The notes beneath the pieces were generated by a model. It was not told the DNA's origin and searched no databases. It saw only the letters and a list, made by a program, of their open reading frames with translations. A DNA stretch of 55,564 bases from Opitutus sp. GAS368 (lineage in GTDB: Bacteria; Verrucomicrobiota; Verrucomicrobiia; Opitutales; UBA953). Location: assembly GCA_945882655.1 (NCBI GenBank), contig CAMCWL010000003.1, forward strand, positions 1-55,564, in the 5' to 3' direction. The first letter of the stretch is position 1; every line of letters starts with the position of its first letter. Of this stretch, positions 41,073 to 50,072 are shown piece after piece. Both the position numbers and the translations under genes were made by a program.

Positions 41073-42152
41073 TTACATTCCCTGCTCGGCGAAGGAGTCG
41101 TCAAGGGCGGCAATCAGGGTGGAAATGGTGGCGTCGGTCTCGTCTCCCATGTTGGAGATACGGAAGGTCTTGCCCTTCAGCTTGCCGTAGCCGCCGTCGA
41201 TGACGAGCTTGTGGCGAGACTTGAGGGTCTTGTTCAGGCGCTCGAGGTCGGCGTTACGGTCGTTCTTGAAGCAGTTGAGGCCGCGGGTCCCGAACTGGAC
41301 TTCCGGGAGGAGTGAGTAGCCCTTGGCGAGGCCCCAGGCGCGCATGCGTTCGTTGAGACGGATGTGGCGGGCGTGGCGGTTGTCGAGGCCTTCGGCTTCG
41401 ACTTCGAGTAGGCGCTGCTGGAGGCCGTAGAAGAGGGAGATACACGGAGTCGAAGGGGTCATGCCCTTGACGTGGTTATCATGGAACTCGATCAGGTCGA
41501 AGTAGTAGCCGCGGTCAGGGGACTGCTTAGCGCGTTCACGGGCCCGTTCACTGACGGCGAAGATCGCCAGGCCGGGGGGCAGGGCTAGGGCCTTCTGCGA
41601 GCCAGTCAGGAAGATATCGATGCCGAGCTCGTCCTTCTTGATCGGAATGGTCGAGAAGGAGCTGACGGTGTCGGCAATCGAGATCACGTCGGGGAACTCG
41701 CGGACCACGGCCATGATGTCGGTGATAGGCGAGAGGGTGCCGGTGGAGGTCTCGGAGTGGATGAAGGTGATGCAGTCGAACTTGCCGGTGGCGAGGGCCT
41801 TGCGGACGGCTTCTGGGTCGATGGGCTTACCCCAGTCGAATTGGAGTGCTTCGGCATACTTACCGCAGCGCTTGGCGACGTCGTTCCACTTATCGGAGAA
41901 CGCACCGTTCATGCAGTTGAGTACGCCTTTGCGGCAAACGTTGCGGAGGGCGCCTTCCATCACGCCCCAGGCGGAGCTGGTGGCGAGATAGACCGGGTCC
42001 TGGGTGTAGAACATGGACTGCAAGCGGGGCTGCATGTCGTTGTACAGTTTGACGAAGTCGCCGGAACGGTGTCCGACCATGGGTTTGCCCATGGCTTGGA
42101 TGATCGAATCGGAGACGGTCAGGGGTCCGGGTATATATAGACGATAGCTCAT
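41073..42152 (-). CDS. Class V aminotransferase (alanine-glyoxylate type)
   Basis: A 359-residue PLP enzyme. The PLP lysine is Lys187 in [12 protein letters not shown], and the family pattern at the start (IPGPLTVSD) and in [11 protein letters not shown] matches the alanine/serine-glyoxylate aminotransferase group of fold type I. It could make glycine from glyoxylate or supply another amino acid. It overlaps panD by 4 bp, so it is translationally coupled to beta-alanine synthesis. Whether it acts on beta-alanine or its precursors is unknown. Confidence 0.85.
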   Translation of the reverse strand: MSYRLYIPGPLTVSDSIIQAMGKPMVGHRSGDFVKLYNDMQPRLQSMFYTQDPVYLATSSAWGVMEGALRNVCRKGVLNCMNGAFSDKWNDVAKRCGKYAEALQFDWGKPIDPEAVRKALATGKFDCITFIHSETSTGTLSPITDIMAVVREFPDVISIADTVSSFSTIPIKKDELGIDIFLTGSQKALALPPGLAIFAVSERARERAKQSPDRGYYFDLIEFHDNHVKGMTPSTPCISLFYGLQQRLLEVEAEGLDNRHARHIRLNERMRAWGLAKGYSLLPEVQFGTRGLNCFKNDRNADLERLNKTLKSRHKLVIDGGYGKLKGKTFRISNMGDETDATISTLIAALDDSFAEQGM

Positions 42153-42550
42153 CGTTGGAAGGTGGTCAGGAGGGAGGTGGGGACGTCGGGGTTCTCGAGG
42201 CGGACGATACGACGGTTACCCTCGGCGAGGGTGGCGGTCCGGGGTTTCCAGGTCGAGGCGGCAGATTCTTCCATCTGGGTGAAGGTCATGATGACCAGGA
42301 GGTCGCCCGGCTTGCCTAGGTGGGCGGTGGCGCCGTTAAGGCAGACCTCGCGGGTCCCAGCGGGGGCAGGGATGGCGTAGGTCTCGAAACGCTCCCCGTT
42401 GGCCAGGTTACCGACCAGAATCTTCTCGTAAGGGAGCATGCCGACGAGGGCCATGAGCTCCCGATCGATGGCCAAGGAGCCCTCGTAATCGAGTCGGGCC
42501 GCGGTGACCTCGGCTCGGAGAAGTTTGGTGCGCAACAGGTGTACGAGCAT
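42149..42550 (-). CDS. panD: Aspartate 1-decarboxylase
   Basis: A 133-residue pyruvoyl enzyme precursor. The self-cleavage site Gly24-Ser25 lies in DYEGSLAID, exactly as in E. coli PanD, and [12 protein letters not shown] and the YEKILV core are present. It decarboxylates aspartate to beta-alanine for pantothenate and CoA. It is the first gene of a minus unit with the aminotransferase and topoisomerase III. It is divergent from lpxK. Confidence 0.95.
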   Translation of the reverse strand: MLVHLLRTKLLRAEVTAARLDYEGSLAIDRELMALVGMLPYEKILVGNLANGERFETYAIPAPAGTREVCLNGATAHLGKPGDLLVIMTFTQMEESAASTWKPRTATLAEGNRRIVRLENPDVPTSLLTTFQR

Positions 42551-42616
42551 GGCGCTGGGTCGTCCTTCTCAATCGGGATGGTTGCCTTCGTCAAACAACT
42601 TTGCATCAATTCGTCC

Positions 42617-43828
42617 ATGGCCGCGAAGCATAGAGGGTTCTTTTCCTCCCTGGGAGAGGTCGTGGCCAGTTATGCCGTAGACGTAGTCTACGAGCGCCGG
42701 AAAGGGCCTGGGGCGGCCTTGCTTGGAGCCTTCCTGAAGGTCCTTTCATGGATTTTTGAGGTCTTGGTCCGCCTGCGGCTCTGGCTCTATCGCAACCGGC
42801 TCTTTCGCGACACTCCGCTCGGTTGTAAGGTCGTGGTCGTGGGTAATCTCACTGTCGGCGGCACCGGGAAGACCCCCATCGTGCTCAAGATGGCCCGCGT
42901 GCTCACGGCACGAGGACGCAAAGTGGCCATCCTTTCACGTGGGTATAAAGGAGCTTCAGATTCGATGCTGAAGCGTTTCTGGCGTTGGCTGACGCAAGGT
43001 AGCCGCCCTGATCCGCTCGTAGTTTCTGACGGTAAGACCGTCTTGGTCGGGCCTGATGAGGCGGGTGACGAGCCTTACATGCTCGCCCAGAACCTGTGCG
43101 GTGAAGGGGTTATTGTCATTGTCGATCGCGACCGCGTCGAGGGTGGCCGCTTCGCGCTTCGACGCTTCGGTGTGGATACGATCCTGCTCGACGATGGACT
43201 TCAGTACCTTCCGCTGCGCGGGCAGATTAACCTGCTCCTTGTCGATAGCCGTGACCCCTTTGGCAACGGCTCGCTCCTTCCGCGCGGCGTCCTGCGTGAA
43301 CCGATTTCCAATCTGAGTCGGGCTTCCTATGTCTTTGTGACGAAGTCGGTTGGTCCCCCTGATCCCGCCTTAGTCAGCCTGATCCGTCGGCATAATGCTA
43401 AGGCCGAGATCATCGCGTGCTCGCACAGTGCTCGCGAGCTCGTCGAAGTCGACGGTCCAAAGCGCTTGCCGATGTCAGACCTGAAAGGTCGTCGTATCGC
43501 GGCCTTCTCGGGCATCGCGACCCCGGAGCGCTTCGAGGAGATCCTGACTAATCACGGCGCGAAGATCGTCTCCAACCGCCGCTTCCTTGATCACCACGCT
43601 TTCGCGGACGAAGACCTCGACGAGGTTCTCGATCAGGCCATCCAGGCCAAGGCCGAGATGATTATCACGACGGAGAAGGACGCGGTCCGCCTACAGGCAC
43701 GTTTTCGCCCCCTGATTCCTTTGATGTTCGTCCGCTTAGAGGTGGAGATTCTGGGCGACGCGGAGGGCTTCAATGCAGCCGTCGAGCGAATCTGTCTGGG
43801 GGCTTCTATTTCTCCGTCTGCTCGCTGA
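42617..43828 (+). CDS. lpxK: Tetraacyldisaccharide 4'-kinase
   Basis: A 403-residue lipid A kinase. Walker A is GNLTVGGTGKTP at residues 76-87 and the family loop DDGLQYLPLRG follows near 195. An N-terminal hydrophobic/basic segment (about 35-66) associates with the inner membrane. It phosphorylates the 4' position of the lipid A disaccharide, showing that the organism makes lipid A. I chose ATG 42617; an ATG at 42578 would add 13 residues. The last 23 bp overlap the end of convergent ppk1. Confidence 0.93.
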   Translation: MAAKHRGFFSSLGEVVASYAVDVVYERRKGPGAALLGAFLKVLSWIFEVLVRLRLWLYRNRLFRDTPLGCKVVVVGNLTVGGTGKTPIVLKMARVLTARGRKVAILSRGYKGASDSMLKRFWRWLTQGSRPDPLVVSDGKTVLVGPDEAGDEPYMLAQNLCGEGVIVIVDRDRVEGGRFALRRFGVDTILLDDGLQYLPLRGQINLLLVDSRDPFGNGSLLPRGVLREPISNLSRASYVFVTKSVGPPDPALVSLIRRHNAKAEIIACSHSARELVEVDGPKRLPMSDLKGRRIAAFSGIATPERFEEILTNHGAKIVSNRRFLDHHAFADEDLDEVLDQAIQAKAEMIITTEKDAVRLQARFRPLIPLMFVRLEVEILGDAEGFNAAVERICLGASISPSAR

Positions 43829-45842
43829 GGCGCGCTTGCGCGGCCTTGGCTGCGAGCTGAAGGAAAGTGTCCTGTGCTCCCGGTGCGAGTCGTCCCATGG
43901 GCTCGCAGTTGACGTATTCACCGTCGCTAGCAAGGGCCTTGGCATCCCCTTGACGGTCGCGATAGACGGCCAGGATTTCCTCTTCAATGCGACGGCGTAC
44001 ATGGGCGGAGCGCAAGGGGAAGACACACTCGATACGACGTTGGAAATTGCGAGGCATCCAATCGGCGCTGCCCATGAGGAGGATGGGTTGTGCCTCGGCG
44101 TTCTCAAAGCGGAACAGTCGGCTGTGTTCGAGGAAGCGACCGAGGAAGCTGCGGACGCGAATGTTGTCACTCTTGCCGGCGATGCCAGGCTTGAGGCAGC
44201 AGATACCGCGGACCACAAGTTCGATGCGGACACCCGCCTGAGAGGCTTCGTAAAGCGCGTTGATAACCTCAGGGTCCACGAGGCTATTGACCTTAGCGAA
44301 GATCGTCGCGGGCTTGCCGGCTTTGGCGTTCGCGGTCTCAGCCTTGATGAGTTCCACGATGCGTCGCGCTAGGTCGAAGGGCGCGATGAGGAGGTGCTTA
44401 AACTTAGGCCCGGCGAGGTTTCCGGTCAGGACGTTGAAGAGTAGGCCGACATCCGCCGTGATTTCCTCGTCGCAAGTCAGCAGGGAGAAGTCGGTGTAGA
44501 TGCGGGCAGTCTTTGGGTTGTAGTTACCCGTGCCGAGGTGGGCGTAGCGACGGAGTCCGTCCTTTTCCTGCCGCACGACGAGACAGGCTTTGCAGTGGGT
44601 CTTGAGGCCGGCGAGGCCGTAGACGACGTGCGCTCCGGCCTCCTCGAGCTGGCGTGCCCACTCGATGTTGTTCAGCTCGTCGAAACGGGCACGTAGTTCG
44701 ACCAAGGCAGTGACCTGCTTGCCGTTGCGCGCGGCCTCTTTGAGCGCTTCAACCACGGGAGAGTCGCCGCTGGTTCGGTAAAGGGTCAGTTTGATGGCCA
44801 CCACCGTCTCGTCCTTGGCGGCCTGGCGGATGAAGTCGACGACCGGGGCGAAGGATTCGTAAGGATGGTGTAGAATGATATCATGCTCGGCGATGCGTTC
44901 GTAGAGCTTGGTCGGCTCCGAGCACTCGGGAGGAATCACCGATACGAAATTGGGGTATAGGAGTTCGGGTCGAGCGACCATGTCGATCAGGCTTCCTAGG
45001 CGGAGCATGTTGACCGGGCCCGGGATACGGAACGCGTTGTCGGAAGTAAGGTGGATGGAATTCAGGAGCCACTGCATCTCGCCTTCTGGAACATCCGCTT
45101 CGATTTCCAGTCGCACTGGCGCGCCTTTACGCAGGTTGCGGATTTCGTCCTCGATGGCTTCGAGCAGATTTACGGCTTCTTCTTCATCGACGTAAAGATC
45201 GCTGTTACGCGTGATGCGGAAGGCCCAGGAGCCTTGGAGCTCGAGTCCAGGGAAGAGCCGGTGGATGAACAGCTGAATGACTTGGCTAAGGAAGGTGAAG
45301 CTCTTGCGATCCGAGAGGCCGAGGATACGCGGTAAAATGCGCGGCACGGGGACGACAGCCCGGCGTAGTTCACCCGAAGCCGGGTCACGAAGCAGCGCTA
45401 GCAGGTATAGACCTTTGTTAGTCAAGACCGGGAAGGGGTGCGAGGGGTCGATGGCCAGCGGGGTCAGCGCCGGCAGGATATCACGATCGAAGCGAGGGGA
45501 CAGTTCAGTCCGGGAGCTATCGCTTAGCTGCTCGCGGGCGAGGACCTCGATGCCGTGGGCGGCGAGTGCGGGCAGTAATTTCTGCTTCCAGCAAAGTTGT
45601 TGGGCGTGGACCAAGTCGCGGGTACGTTGCAGGACGGAGGCGAGGAACTCCTTGGTGGCCGGATGGCTGGCAGACTCTTCCTGCTGCATAATGCCAGCGA
45701 CGCGGATCTCGAAGAATTCGTCGAGATTCGAGCTAACAATCGAAAGAAAGCGGACGCGTTCGAGGAGGGGGACGGAGTCGTCTTCGGCGAGTTCGAGGAC
45801 ACGACGGTCAAAGCTTAGCCAACTGAGTTCGCGATTAAACAT
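43806..45842 (-). CDS. ppk1: Polyphosphate kinase 1
   Basis: A 678-residue PPK1. The start FNRELSWLSFDRRVLELA matches the family N-terminal domain. The phosphorylated histidine lies in YAHLGTGNYN, and the other blocks include IALKLTLYRTSGDSP (as VAIKLTLYRT). It makes polyphosphate from ATP. I chose ATG 45842 over a TTG at 45914 because the family starts at NRELS; neither has a Shine-Dalgarno sequence. The 98-bp space upstream holds a 9-bp hairpin. It overlaps lpxK by 23 bp. Confidence 0.94.
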   Translation of the reverse strand: MFNRELSWLSFDRRVLELAEDDSVPLLERVRFLSIVSSNLDEFFEIRVAGIMQQEESASHPATKEFLASVLQRTRDLVHAQQLCWKQKLLPALAAHGIEVLAREQLSDSSRTELSPRFDRDILPALTPLAIDPSHPFPVLTNKGLYLLALLRDPASGELRRAVVPVPRILPRILGLSDRKSFTFLSQVIQLFIHRLFPGLELQGSWAFRITRNSDLYVDEEEAVNLLEAIEDEIRNLRKGAPVRLEIEADVPEGEMQWLLNSIHLTSDNAFRIPGPVNMLRLGSLIDMVARPELLYPNFVSVIPPECSEPTKLYERIAEHDIILHHPYESFAPVVDFIRQAAKDETVVAIKLTLYRTSGDSPVVEALKEAARNGKQVTALVELRARFDELNNIEWARQLEEAGAHVVYGLAGLKTHCKACLVVRQEKDGLRRYAHLGTGNYNPKTARIYTDFSLLTCDEEITADVGLLFNVLTGNLAGPKFKHLLIAPFDLARRIVELIKAETANAKAGKPATIFAKVNSLVDPEVINALYEASQAGVRIELVVRGICCLKPGIAGKSDNIRVRSFLGRFLEHSRLFRFENAEAQPILLMGSADWMPRNFQRRIECVFPLRSAHVRRRIEEEILAVYRDRQGDAKALASDGEYVNCEPMGRLAPGAQDTFLQLAAKAAQARLSEQTEK

Positions 45843-45902
45843 GGAGATAAGGAGGGAAGGGTGTCTTGTGAGAAAGAATGCTCGGAGCAAATCCTGGTCG
45901 GA

Positions 45903-45931
45903 GTCGGCAGGCAAACAAATGCCCTGCCGAC
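45903..45931. repeat. 9-bp inverted repeat between Rsm22-like gene and ppk1
   Basis: A perfect 9-bp stem (45903-45911 with 45923-45931) with an 11-nt loop lies 10 nt beyond the stop of the Rsm22-like gene and about 60 nt upstream of the ppk1 start. No T-run follows on the minus strand. It may stop or slow transcription from the upstream unit or shape the ppk1 leader. Confidence 0.45.
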
Positions 45932-45940
45932 ATTGTTACA

Positions 45941-47110
45941 TTATGGTTCCCGAGGAGCCTCGGGCGTCCAAAATACCCTTAATTCCTCATGATTGGCCAA
46001 GCGTAATTTCGGAGAGGCCGGGTGCGGATGCCGGACAATGTCCCCGCGTCCGAAGGTTGCCGCCAGTTTTTTGACCTCATGCTTGGAGAGTCCGCGGGTT
46101 GGAACCTCGACTGATTCAATCGCGCCCTCGCGAATAGTGATAAAGCGGAGGAGCCCCTTGATGATCTGAACATCGGAGATCAGACGGCTCAATCCGGACG
46201 GAAGCGTCGTCAGAGTTGCGTCCGAGAAGGCGGCGAAAGAAAAGCGCACTTCACGTAGATCCCGATGGAGGTGGCGGTTGACGAATTCGGTCGAGGCGGG
46301 AGCTTTCCAGGCCCGCGTCTCGTGGCTCCAATGCTCGCCGGGTCCGAGCTGCGGATCGGGCAGGGCATCGAGTTCGGGCGCAATGCGGGTCATTTCTCCG
46401 GCCGCGACGTCGTCGCTGAGTTTCTGCAATCGCTCGGCGGTGATCCGTAGGGCGGGTTCGAGGATCAGGATGAGTCCGCCCGGGGCGAGCCTGCCCTTGA
46501 GTTCACCGAACCAGCGGAGCAGGGCGGCGTGGTCGAGTTGAGGCATCTCGTTCATGACGAAGCCTGCGACGATGAGATCGAAGGGGCCTTCGGGCCAAGT
46601 CTCCGGCCGGGATGCGTCACCGATACGGGTCTTTGTCTCTACGTCCTCACCAAGAGTGGCCTGGGCGAAGGACTCCATCGAAGCCAAAGCACTCGGTGAC
46701 TTATCTACTCCACGTAGTTTAATCTTTTTGATACCGGCTTGGCGGAGTCGATAGGCAGCCGCAACGCCACAAGACCCTGGGCCAGAGCCGAGGTCGAGAA
46801 TCGCCGGGACTTGGCTGGAAGGCTTCCAGCCGCGGAGTCCACAGGTCTGGGCTAGTGCGATAGAAGTGCGGGTGAAGCTTTGGGGTAGGAAAAATACGCC
46901 ATAAGCTGCGAGCAGCCGTGGGTCCGCGAAGTAGTCGGGGAATTTCTTATCGGGACGCTCGGTAGTGAAGAGGTCTGAAAGATGAGCCACGGCGGGTGTC
47001 ATGCGCTCGAGGGCTTCATCACCGAGCTTTTCCGCTACCAGTTCGGCTTGGCCGACCCAGAACGCCTCCGCTTCGGCCGGGTAGGCGATAGAAGAATTAG
47101 TTGGCGACAT
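45941..47110 (-). CDS. Rsm22-like SAM-dependent methyltransferase
   Basis: A 389-residue class I methyltransferase. The SAM loop is LDLGSGPGSCGVAAAYRL near residue 105, followed by an acidic loop in RGVDKSP and a motif-4 block DLIVAGFVMNEMPQLD. The general layout and the SHETR segment resemble the Rsm22 group that acts with the small ribosomal subunit. The conserved cysteines (CPH...CP and WCHF) are absent here; at the aligned place the sequence reads GPGEHWSHETR. It overlaps recR by 14 bp. The assignment is a likely one, and the substrate is unknown. Confidence 0.65.
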   Translation of the reverse strand: MSPTNSSIAYPAEAEAFWVGQAELVAEKLGDEALERMTPAVAHLSDLFTTERPDKKFPDYFADPRLLAAYGVFFLPQSFTRTSIALAQTCGLRGWKPSSQVPAILDLGSGPGSCGVAAAYRLRQAGIKKIKLRGVDKSPSALASMESFAQATLGEDVETKTRIGDASRPETWPEGPFDLIVAGFVMNEMPQLDHAALLRWFGELKGRLAPGGLILILEPALRITAERLQKLSDDVAAGEMTRIAPELDALPDPQLGPGEHWSHETRAWKAPASTEFVNRHLHRDLREVRFSFAAFSDATLTTLPSGLSRLISDVQIIKGLLRFITIREGAIESVEVPTRGLSKHEVKKLAATFGRGDIVRHPHPASPKLRLANHEELRVFWTPEAPREP

Positions 47111-47699
47111 CGCGACGTCCCTCCAGCGCGCTGCGCAGCGTGGCCGGATCGGCGAAAGTCAGACCGCTGCCGCTGGGTAGGCCGAAGCCGATGCGGGAGA
47201 TCTTGATCGTGGGGCGAACCGCATGGATTGCTTCACTGATATAATGACAGGTGGCTTCGCCTTCGATGTCGTTGCCGAGGGCTAGGACGACTTCCGTGAT
47301 AGGTTCGTCCTTCAGGCGTTGTTCGAAGCTGGCCAGGTTGAGCTGGTCGGGTCCGACGCCGTTGATGGGCGAAAGCCGGCCATGCAGGACGTGATAGGTG
47401 CCGCGATAGGCGGCAGAGCGCTCGATAGCCATCAGGTCGGGTACTTGTTCGACGACACAGATAGACCCAGGCTCCCGCTTGGGTTCGAGGCAAATGGGGC
47501 AGAGTTCAGCCTCGGCAAGGCTTCCGCAGCGGGCGCAGCGTCGGACCGCGGCGGCGGCGGATTGCAGGGATTCAAGCAACGGCGCGAGCTTGCCCGGACG
47601 TTCGACTAGCAGGTGCAAGGCGATGCGTTCGGCGGAGCGGTGCCCCATGCCCGGGAGCATCTTAAGGAGTTGGCGAACCTTGTCGAAAGAGGGAGTCAC
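47097..47699 (-). CDS. recR: Recombination mediator RecR
   Basis: A 200-residue RecR. A helix-hairpin-helix opens the protein (MLPGMGHRSAERIALHLL), followed by a CxxC/CxxC zinc finger (CARCGSLAEAELCPICLEP) and the Toprim start VVEQVPDLMAIE. It works with RecO/RecF in gap repair. The start is GTG 47699, 6 nt after ybaB, in the classical ybaB-recR pair. dnaX is not adjacent. Confidence 0.95.
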   Translation of the reverse strand: MTPSFDKVRQLLKMLPGMGHRSAERIALHLLVERPGKLAPLLESLQSAAAAVRRCARCGSLAEAELCPICLEPKREPGSICVVEQVPDLMAIERSAAYRGTYHVLHGRLSPINGVGPDQLNLASFEQRLKDEPITEVVLALGNDIEGEATCHYISEAIHAVRPTIKISRIGFGLPSGSGLTFADPATLRSALEGRRDVAN

Positions 47700-47705
47700 G
47701 TGCGA

Positions 47706-48011
47706 TTACATCCCGGGCAGGGAGAAACCAGCCGTGGCCTTCGACATCGTGGCTTCGTGAAGCTCGCGAGCCTTGGCTGAAGCCTCTTGCAGGGCGGCGA
47801 CGAGGGCCTGCTCGACCATCGCTTTGTCCTCTTTGATGAACTCCGGGTCGATCGTCAGGGCGAGGACCAGACCATGGCCGTTGACCGTGATCTTGATCGC
47901 GCCACCGCCATGAGAGACCTCGAGTTTCTCCGTGGTGAGCTGCTGTTGGGCCTCCGCGATGCCACGCTGCATCTTCTGGGCCTGTTTGAGGAGTTTGCCT
48001 ACGCCTGCCAT
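47706..48011 (-). CDS. ybaB: YbaB/EbfC nucleoid-associated protein
   Basis: A 101-residue DNA-binding protein. The sequence starts with an amphipathic helix that leads into KLLKQAQKMQRGIAEAQQQL, then a beta-hairpin with GHGLVLALTIDPEF. It forms a dimer that binds DNA. ATG 48011 is the start; the open frame extends further upstream but without resemblance to the family. It is divergent from the DUF971 gene. Confidence 0.93.
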   Translation of the reverse strand: MAGVGKLLKQAQKMQRGIAEAQQQLTTEKLEVSHGGGAIKITVNGHGLVLALTIDPEFIKEDKAMVEQALVAALQEASAKARELHEATMSKATAGFSLPGM

Positions 48012-48110
48012 AAGTCCGTCTAGACTCCCGAGCCCGGCGGGGGGAGTCAAGGTCGTCCCGCCGCCCGCTCCCTGCTTGCCACCCTCTCGACAGGTCACAG
48101 GTTGGTGGCC

Positions 48111-48413
48111 ATGCGGCCGCCGCGAGACCTTCAGATTATCGGTGATTTCGTCGCCATCACCTGGGAAGACGGCCGTGAGCAATGCCTCCGCGCCGAACTC
48201 CTCCGTGAGCTTTCGCCGAGCGCCGAGAACATGGGTGAGGTCGACATCCTCGGGCAGCGTTGGGGAGGCGACGGGCCACGACGATTCCCGGGTGTCGTCG
48301 TCACCGGATTGAGTCGCGTCGGCAACTATGCCGTCACCTTGGAGTTCAGCGACGGACATCGTACAGGTATCTACAGTTGGGAATACCTAAGCGCCATCGA
48401 CGGCACGAAATAA
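48111..48413 (+). CDS. DUF971 (gamma-butyrobetaine hydroxylase N-terminal-like) protein
   Basis: A 100-residue protein with the DUF971/GBBH-like beta fold: an initial FVAITWEDGREQ, a conserved LRAELLRELSP, and a C-terminal block ending in GNYAVTLEFSDGHRTGIYSWEYL. Such domains are found at the N-terminus of prolyl/butyrobetaine hydroxylases and as short stand-alone proteins. Zinc or iron-sulfur binding has been suggested for some, but no Cys/His set is obvious here. It starts 45 nt upstream of the PhoH gene. Confidence 0.85.
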   Translation: MRPPRDLQIIGDFVAITWEDGREQCLRAELLRELSPSAENMGEVDILGQRWGGDGPRRFPGVVVTGLSRVGNYAVTLEFSDGHRTGIYSWEYLSAIDGTK

Positions 48414-48458
48414 TTTTTACAGATTGCCCTCTGTCCGATTTCGGTCACGTGAGGAGAT

Positions 48459-49994
48459 GTGAAAAAGACTTACGTCCTGGACACCAACGTACTAATTCAC
48501 GATCCCGAGTCCCTGTTCAAGTTCGATGAGCACATCGTCGCTGTGCCTGTCGAGGTCTTGTCTGAGCTCGATCGTCTCAAGACCCAACAAGGTCAACTCG
48601 GTGCCAGCGCGCGACGGGTTAATCGTTCGATTCGAAGTCTCTTTGAGAACCGTCCGCTGAAGGAAATCGCTGAGGGAGATCCCTCTAAGCCTGGCGCCCT
48701 GCACGCAAAGCTGCGTGACGGTGGCGAGCTTCGCATCGTCATCAACGAATCGCTCATTCGCGATCACTTCAATGGCGCCAAGGCTGATCGAGTTCGCGCT
48801 GTGTTCATGCAGGTCGACGCCCCAGACCATCGCATCATCGCTTCCGCGATCTACCTGCGCGACACCTCCAAGGGTCCGGTAATCCTCGTCACCAAGGACG
48901 CCTGTATGGCGCTCAAGGCCCAAGCCCTCGGCGTGGACGTCCAGGATTATCGTAACGATCGCGTTGAGACCAGCGACGAGGGTGAATACCGCACGATCAA
49001 AGTGACCGCCGCGGCCATGCGTGACTTCCGTGAGCTCGGCCAAGTTCAGGTGAAGGTGAAGGAAGAGCCGCCCCTTATCCTGAACGAGTACGTGATGTTT
49101 ACGTCTGACTCTTGGACCGAGCCCGCCCGCCATGTGGGCGATGGTGCTTTCGTCCCCCTCGGACTCTATCGGGAGTTCATGTCTGCCGATAGTGGCTCCC
49201 GCAAGGGGTTGCAGATGCCCCGTGGCATGCGTGTCATTCCGAAGAACTTCGAGCAGTGGATCTTCCTCGACGCTCTCTTGAATCCGGAGATTCGTCTCGT
49301 CACCTGTTTCGGTCGCGCCGGTACCGGCAAGACTTTCCTTTCTATCGCGGCCGCTCTTTCGCAGGTGCTCAGCGATTTCTCGCCTTATAAGAAGCTCTAC
49401 GTCTCCCGTCCGGTGGTGCAGATTGGCAAAGACATCGGCGCGCTCCCTGGCTCTAAGGAGGAAAAACTCTCTCCATATATCCAGCCTTACTTCGACAACC
49501 TTGAGGTCCTCTTTTCCAAGAATGGAAATTCCGGACCCACACCGTTGGCCAAGGAGGTCGTGGCCACTGATTCGCAACGCCGCCAGAAGAAGGCTCAGGC
49601 AATGAAGGCCCCTCAACCGATTTTTGGTTCGCAGTTTCAGGCCGTCAATCAGCCGCGTAAGCCTTACCAATGGCTCATCGATTCCGGTCTCATCGAGATC
49701 GAAGCGATGACCTTTATCCGCGGTCGCTCGATTGGCCATGCTTTCATGATTGTCGACGAGGCGCAGAATATGACCCCGCACGAAGCGAAGACCGTCATCA
49801 CGCGTATCGGCGAAGGCTCCAAGGTCGTCCTGATTGGCGACTTGGATCAGGTCGATACCCCATACCTTGACGGTAAGTCTAACGGGCTCATTCACACCCA
49901 TGAGCGCATGAAGGGCCATGCTATCATCGCCAACGTGCGACTGATCAGTGGTGTCCGCAGCGCCCTGTCCGAGCTCGCTGCTCAGCTGATGTGA
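48459..49994 (+). CDS. PIN-PhoH family RNA-processing ATPase
   Basis: A 511-residue protein with an N-terminal PIN nuclease-like domain (VLDTNVLIHDP at residues 6-16, with the conserved acidic residues) and a C-terminal PhoH ATPase (Walker A GRAGTGKTFLS, Walker B MIVDEAQNMTPHEAK). PIN-PhoH proteins act on RNA and are linked to toxin-antitoxin-like and RNA-helicase functions. The start is GTG 48459; GAGGAG at 48451-48456 sits only 2 nt before it, too close for a normal ribosome-binding site. It precedes mutS. Confidence 0.9.
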   Translation: MKKTYVLDTNVLIHDPESLFKFDEHIVAVPVEVLSELDRLKTQQGQLGASARRVNRSIRSLFENRPLKEIAEGDPSKPGALHAKLRDGGELRIVINESLIRDHFNGAKADRVRAVFMQVDAPDHRIIASAIYLRDTSKGPVILVTKDACMALKAQALGVDVQDYRNDRVETSDEGEYRTIKVTAAAMRDFRELGQVQVKVKEEPPLILNEYVMFTSDSWTEPARHVGDGAFVPLGLYREFMSADSGSRKGLQMPRGMRVIPKNFEQWIFLDALLNPEIRLVTCFGRAGTGKTFLSIAAALSQVLSDFSPYKKLYVSRPVVQIGKDIGALPGSKEEKLSPYIQPYFDNLEVLFSKNGNSGPTPLAKEVVATDSQRRQKKAQAMKAPQPIFGSQFQAVNQPRKPYQWLIDSGLIEIEAMTFIRGRSIGHAFMIVDEAQNMTPHEAKTVITRIGEGSKVVLIGDLDQVDTPYLDGKSNGLIHTHERMKGHAIIANVRLISGVRSALSELAAQLM

Positions 49995-50049
49995 GCAACT
50001 TCCCGCCCCTCGGGGGTGGGGGAGGGTAGTCCGTTCTTGCGCACGCGTT

Positions 50050-50068
50050 TGCAGGGAGTTTCCCTGCA
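50050..50068. repeat. 8-bp inverted repeat just upstream of mutS
   Basis: TGCAGGGA (50050-50057) and TCCCTGCA (50061-50068) form a perfect hairpin with a 3-nt loop, 4 nt before the preferred GTG start at 50073. No T-run follows. It could block ribosome access to mutS or act as an mRNA structure between phoH and mutS. Confidence 0.45.
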
Positions 50069-50072
50069 CGCA

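Noticed and set aside
48492-50069. Open frame of 525 codons antisense to the PhoH gene
   Set aside because: The PIN-PhoH motifs on the plus strand are unmistakable and the antisense protein resembles no family.
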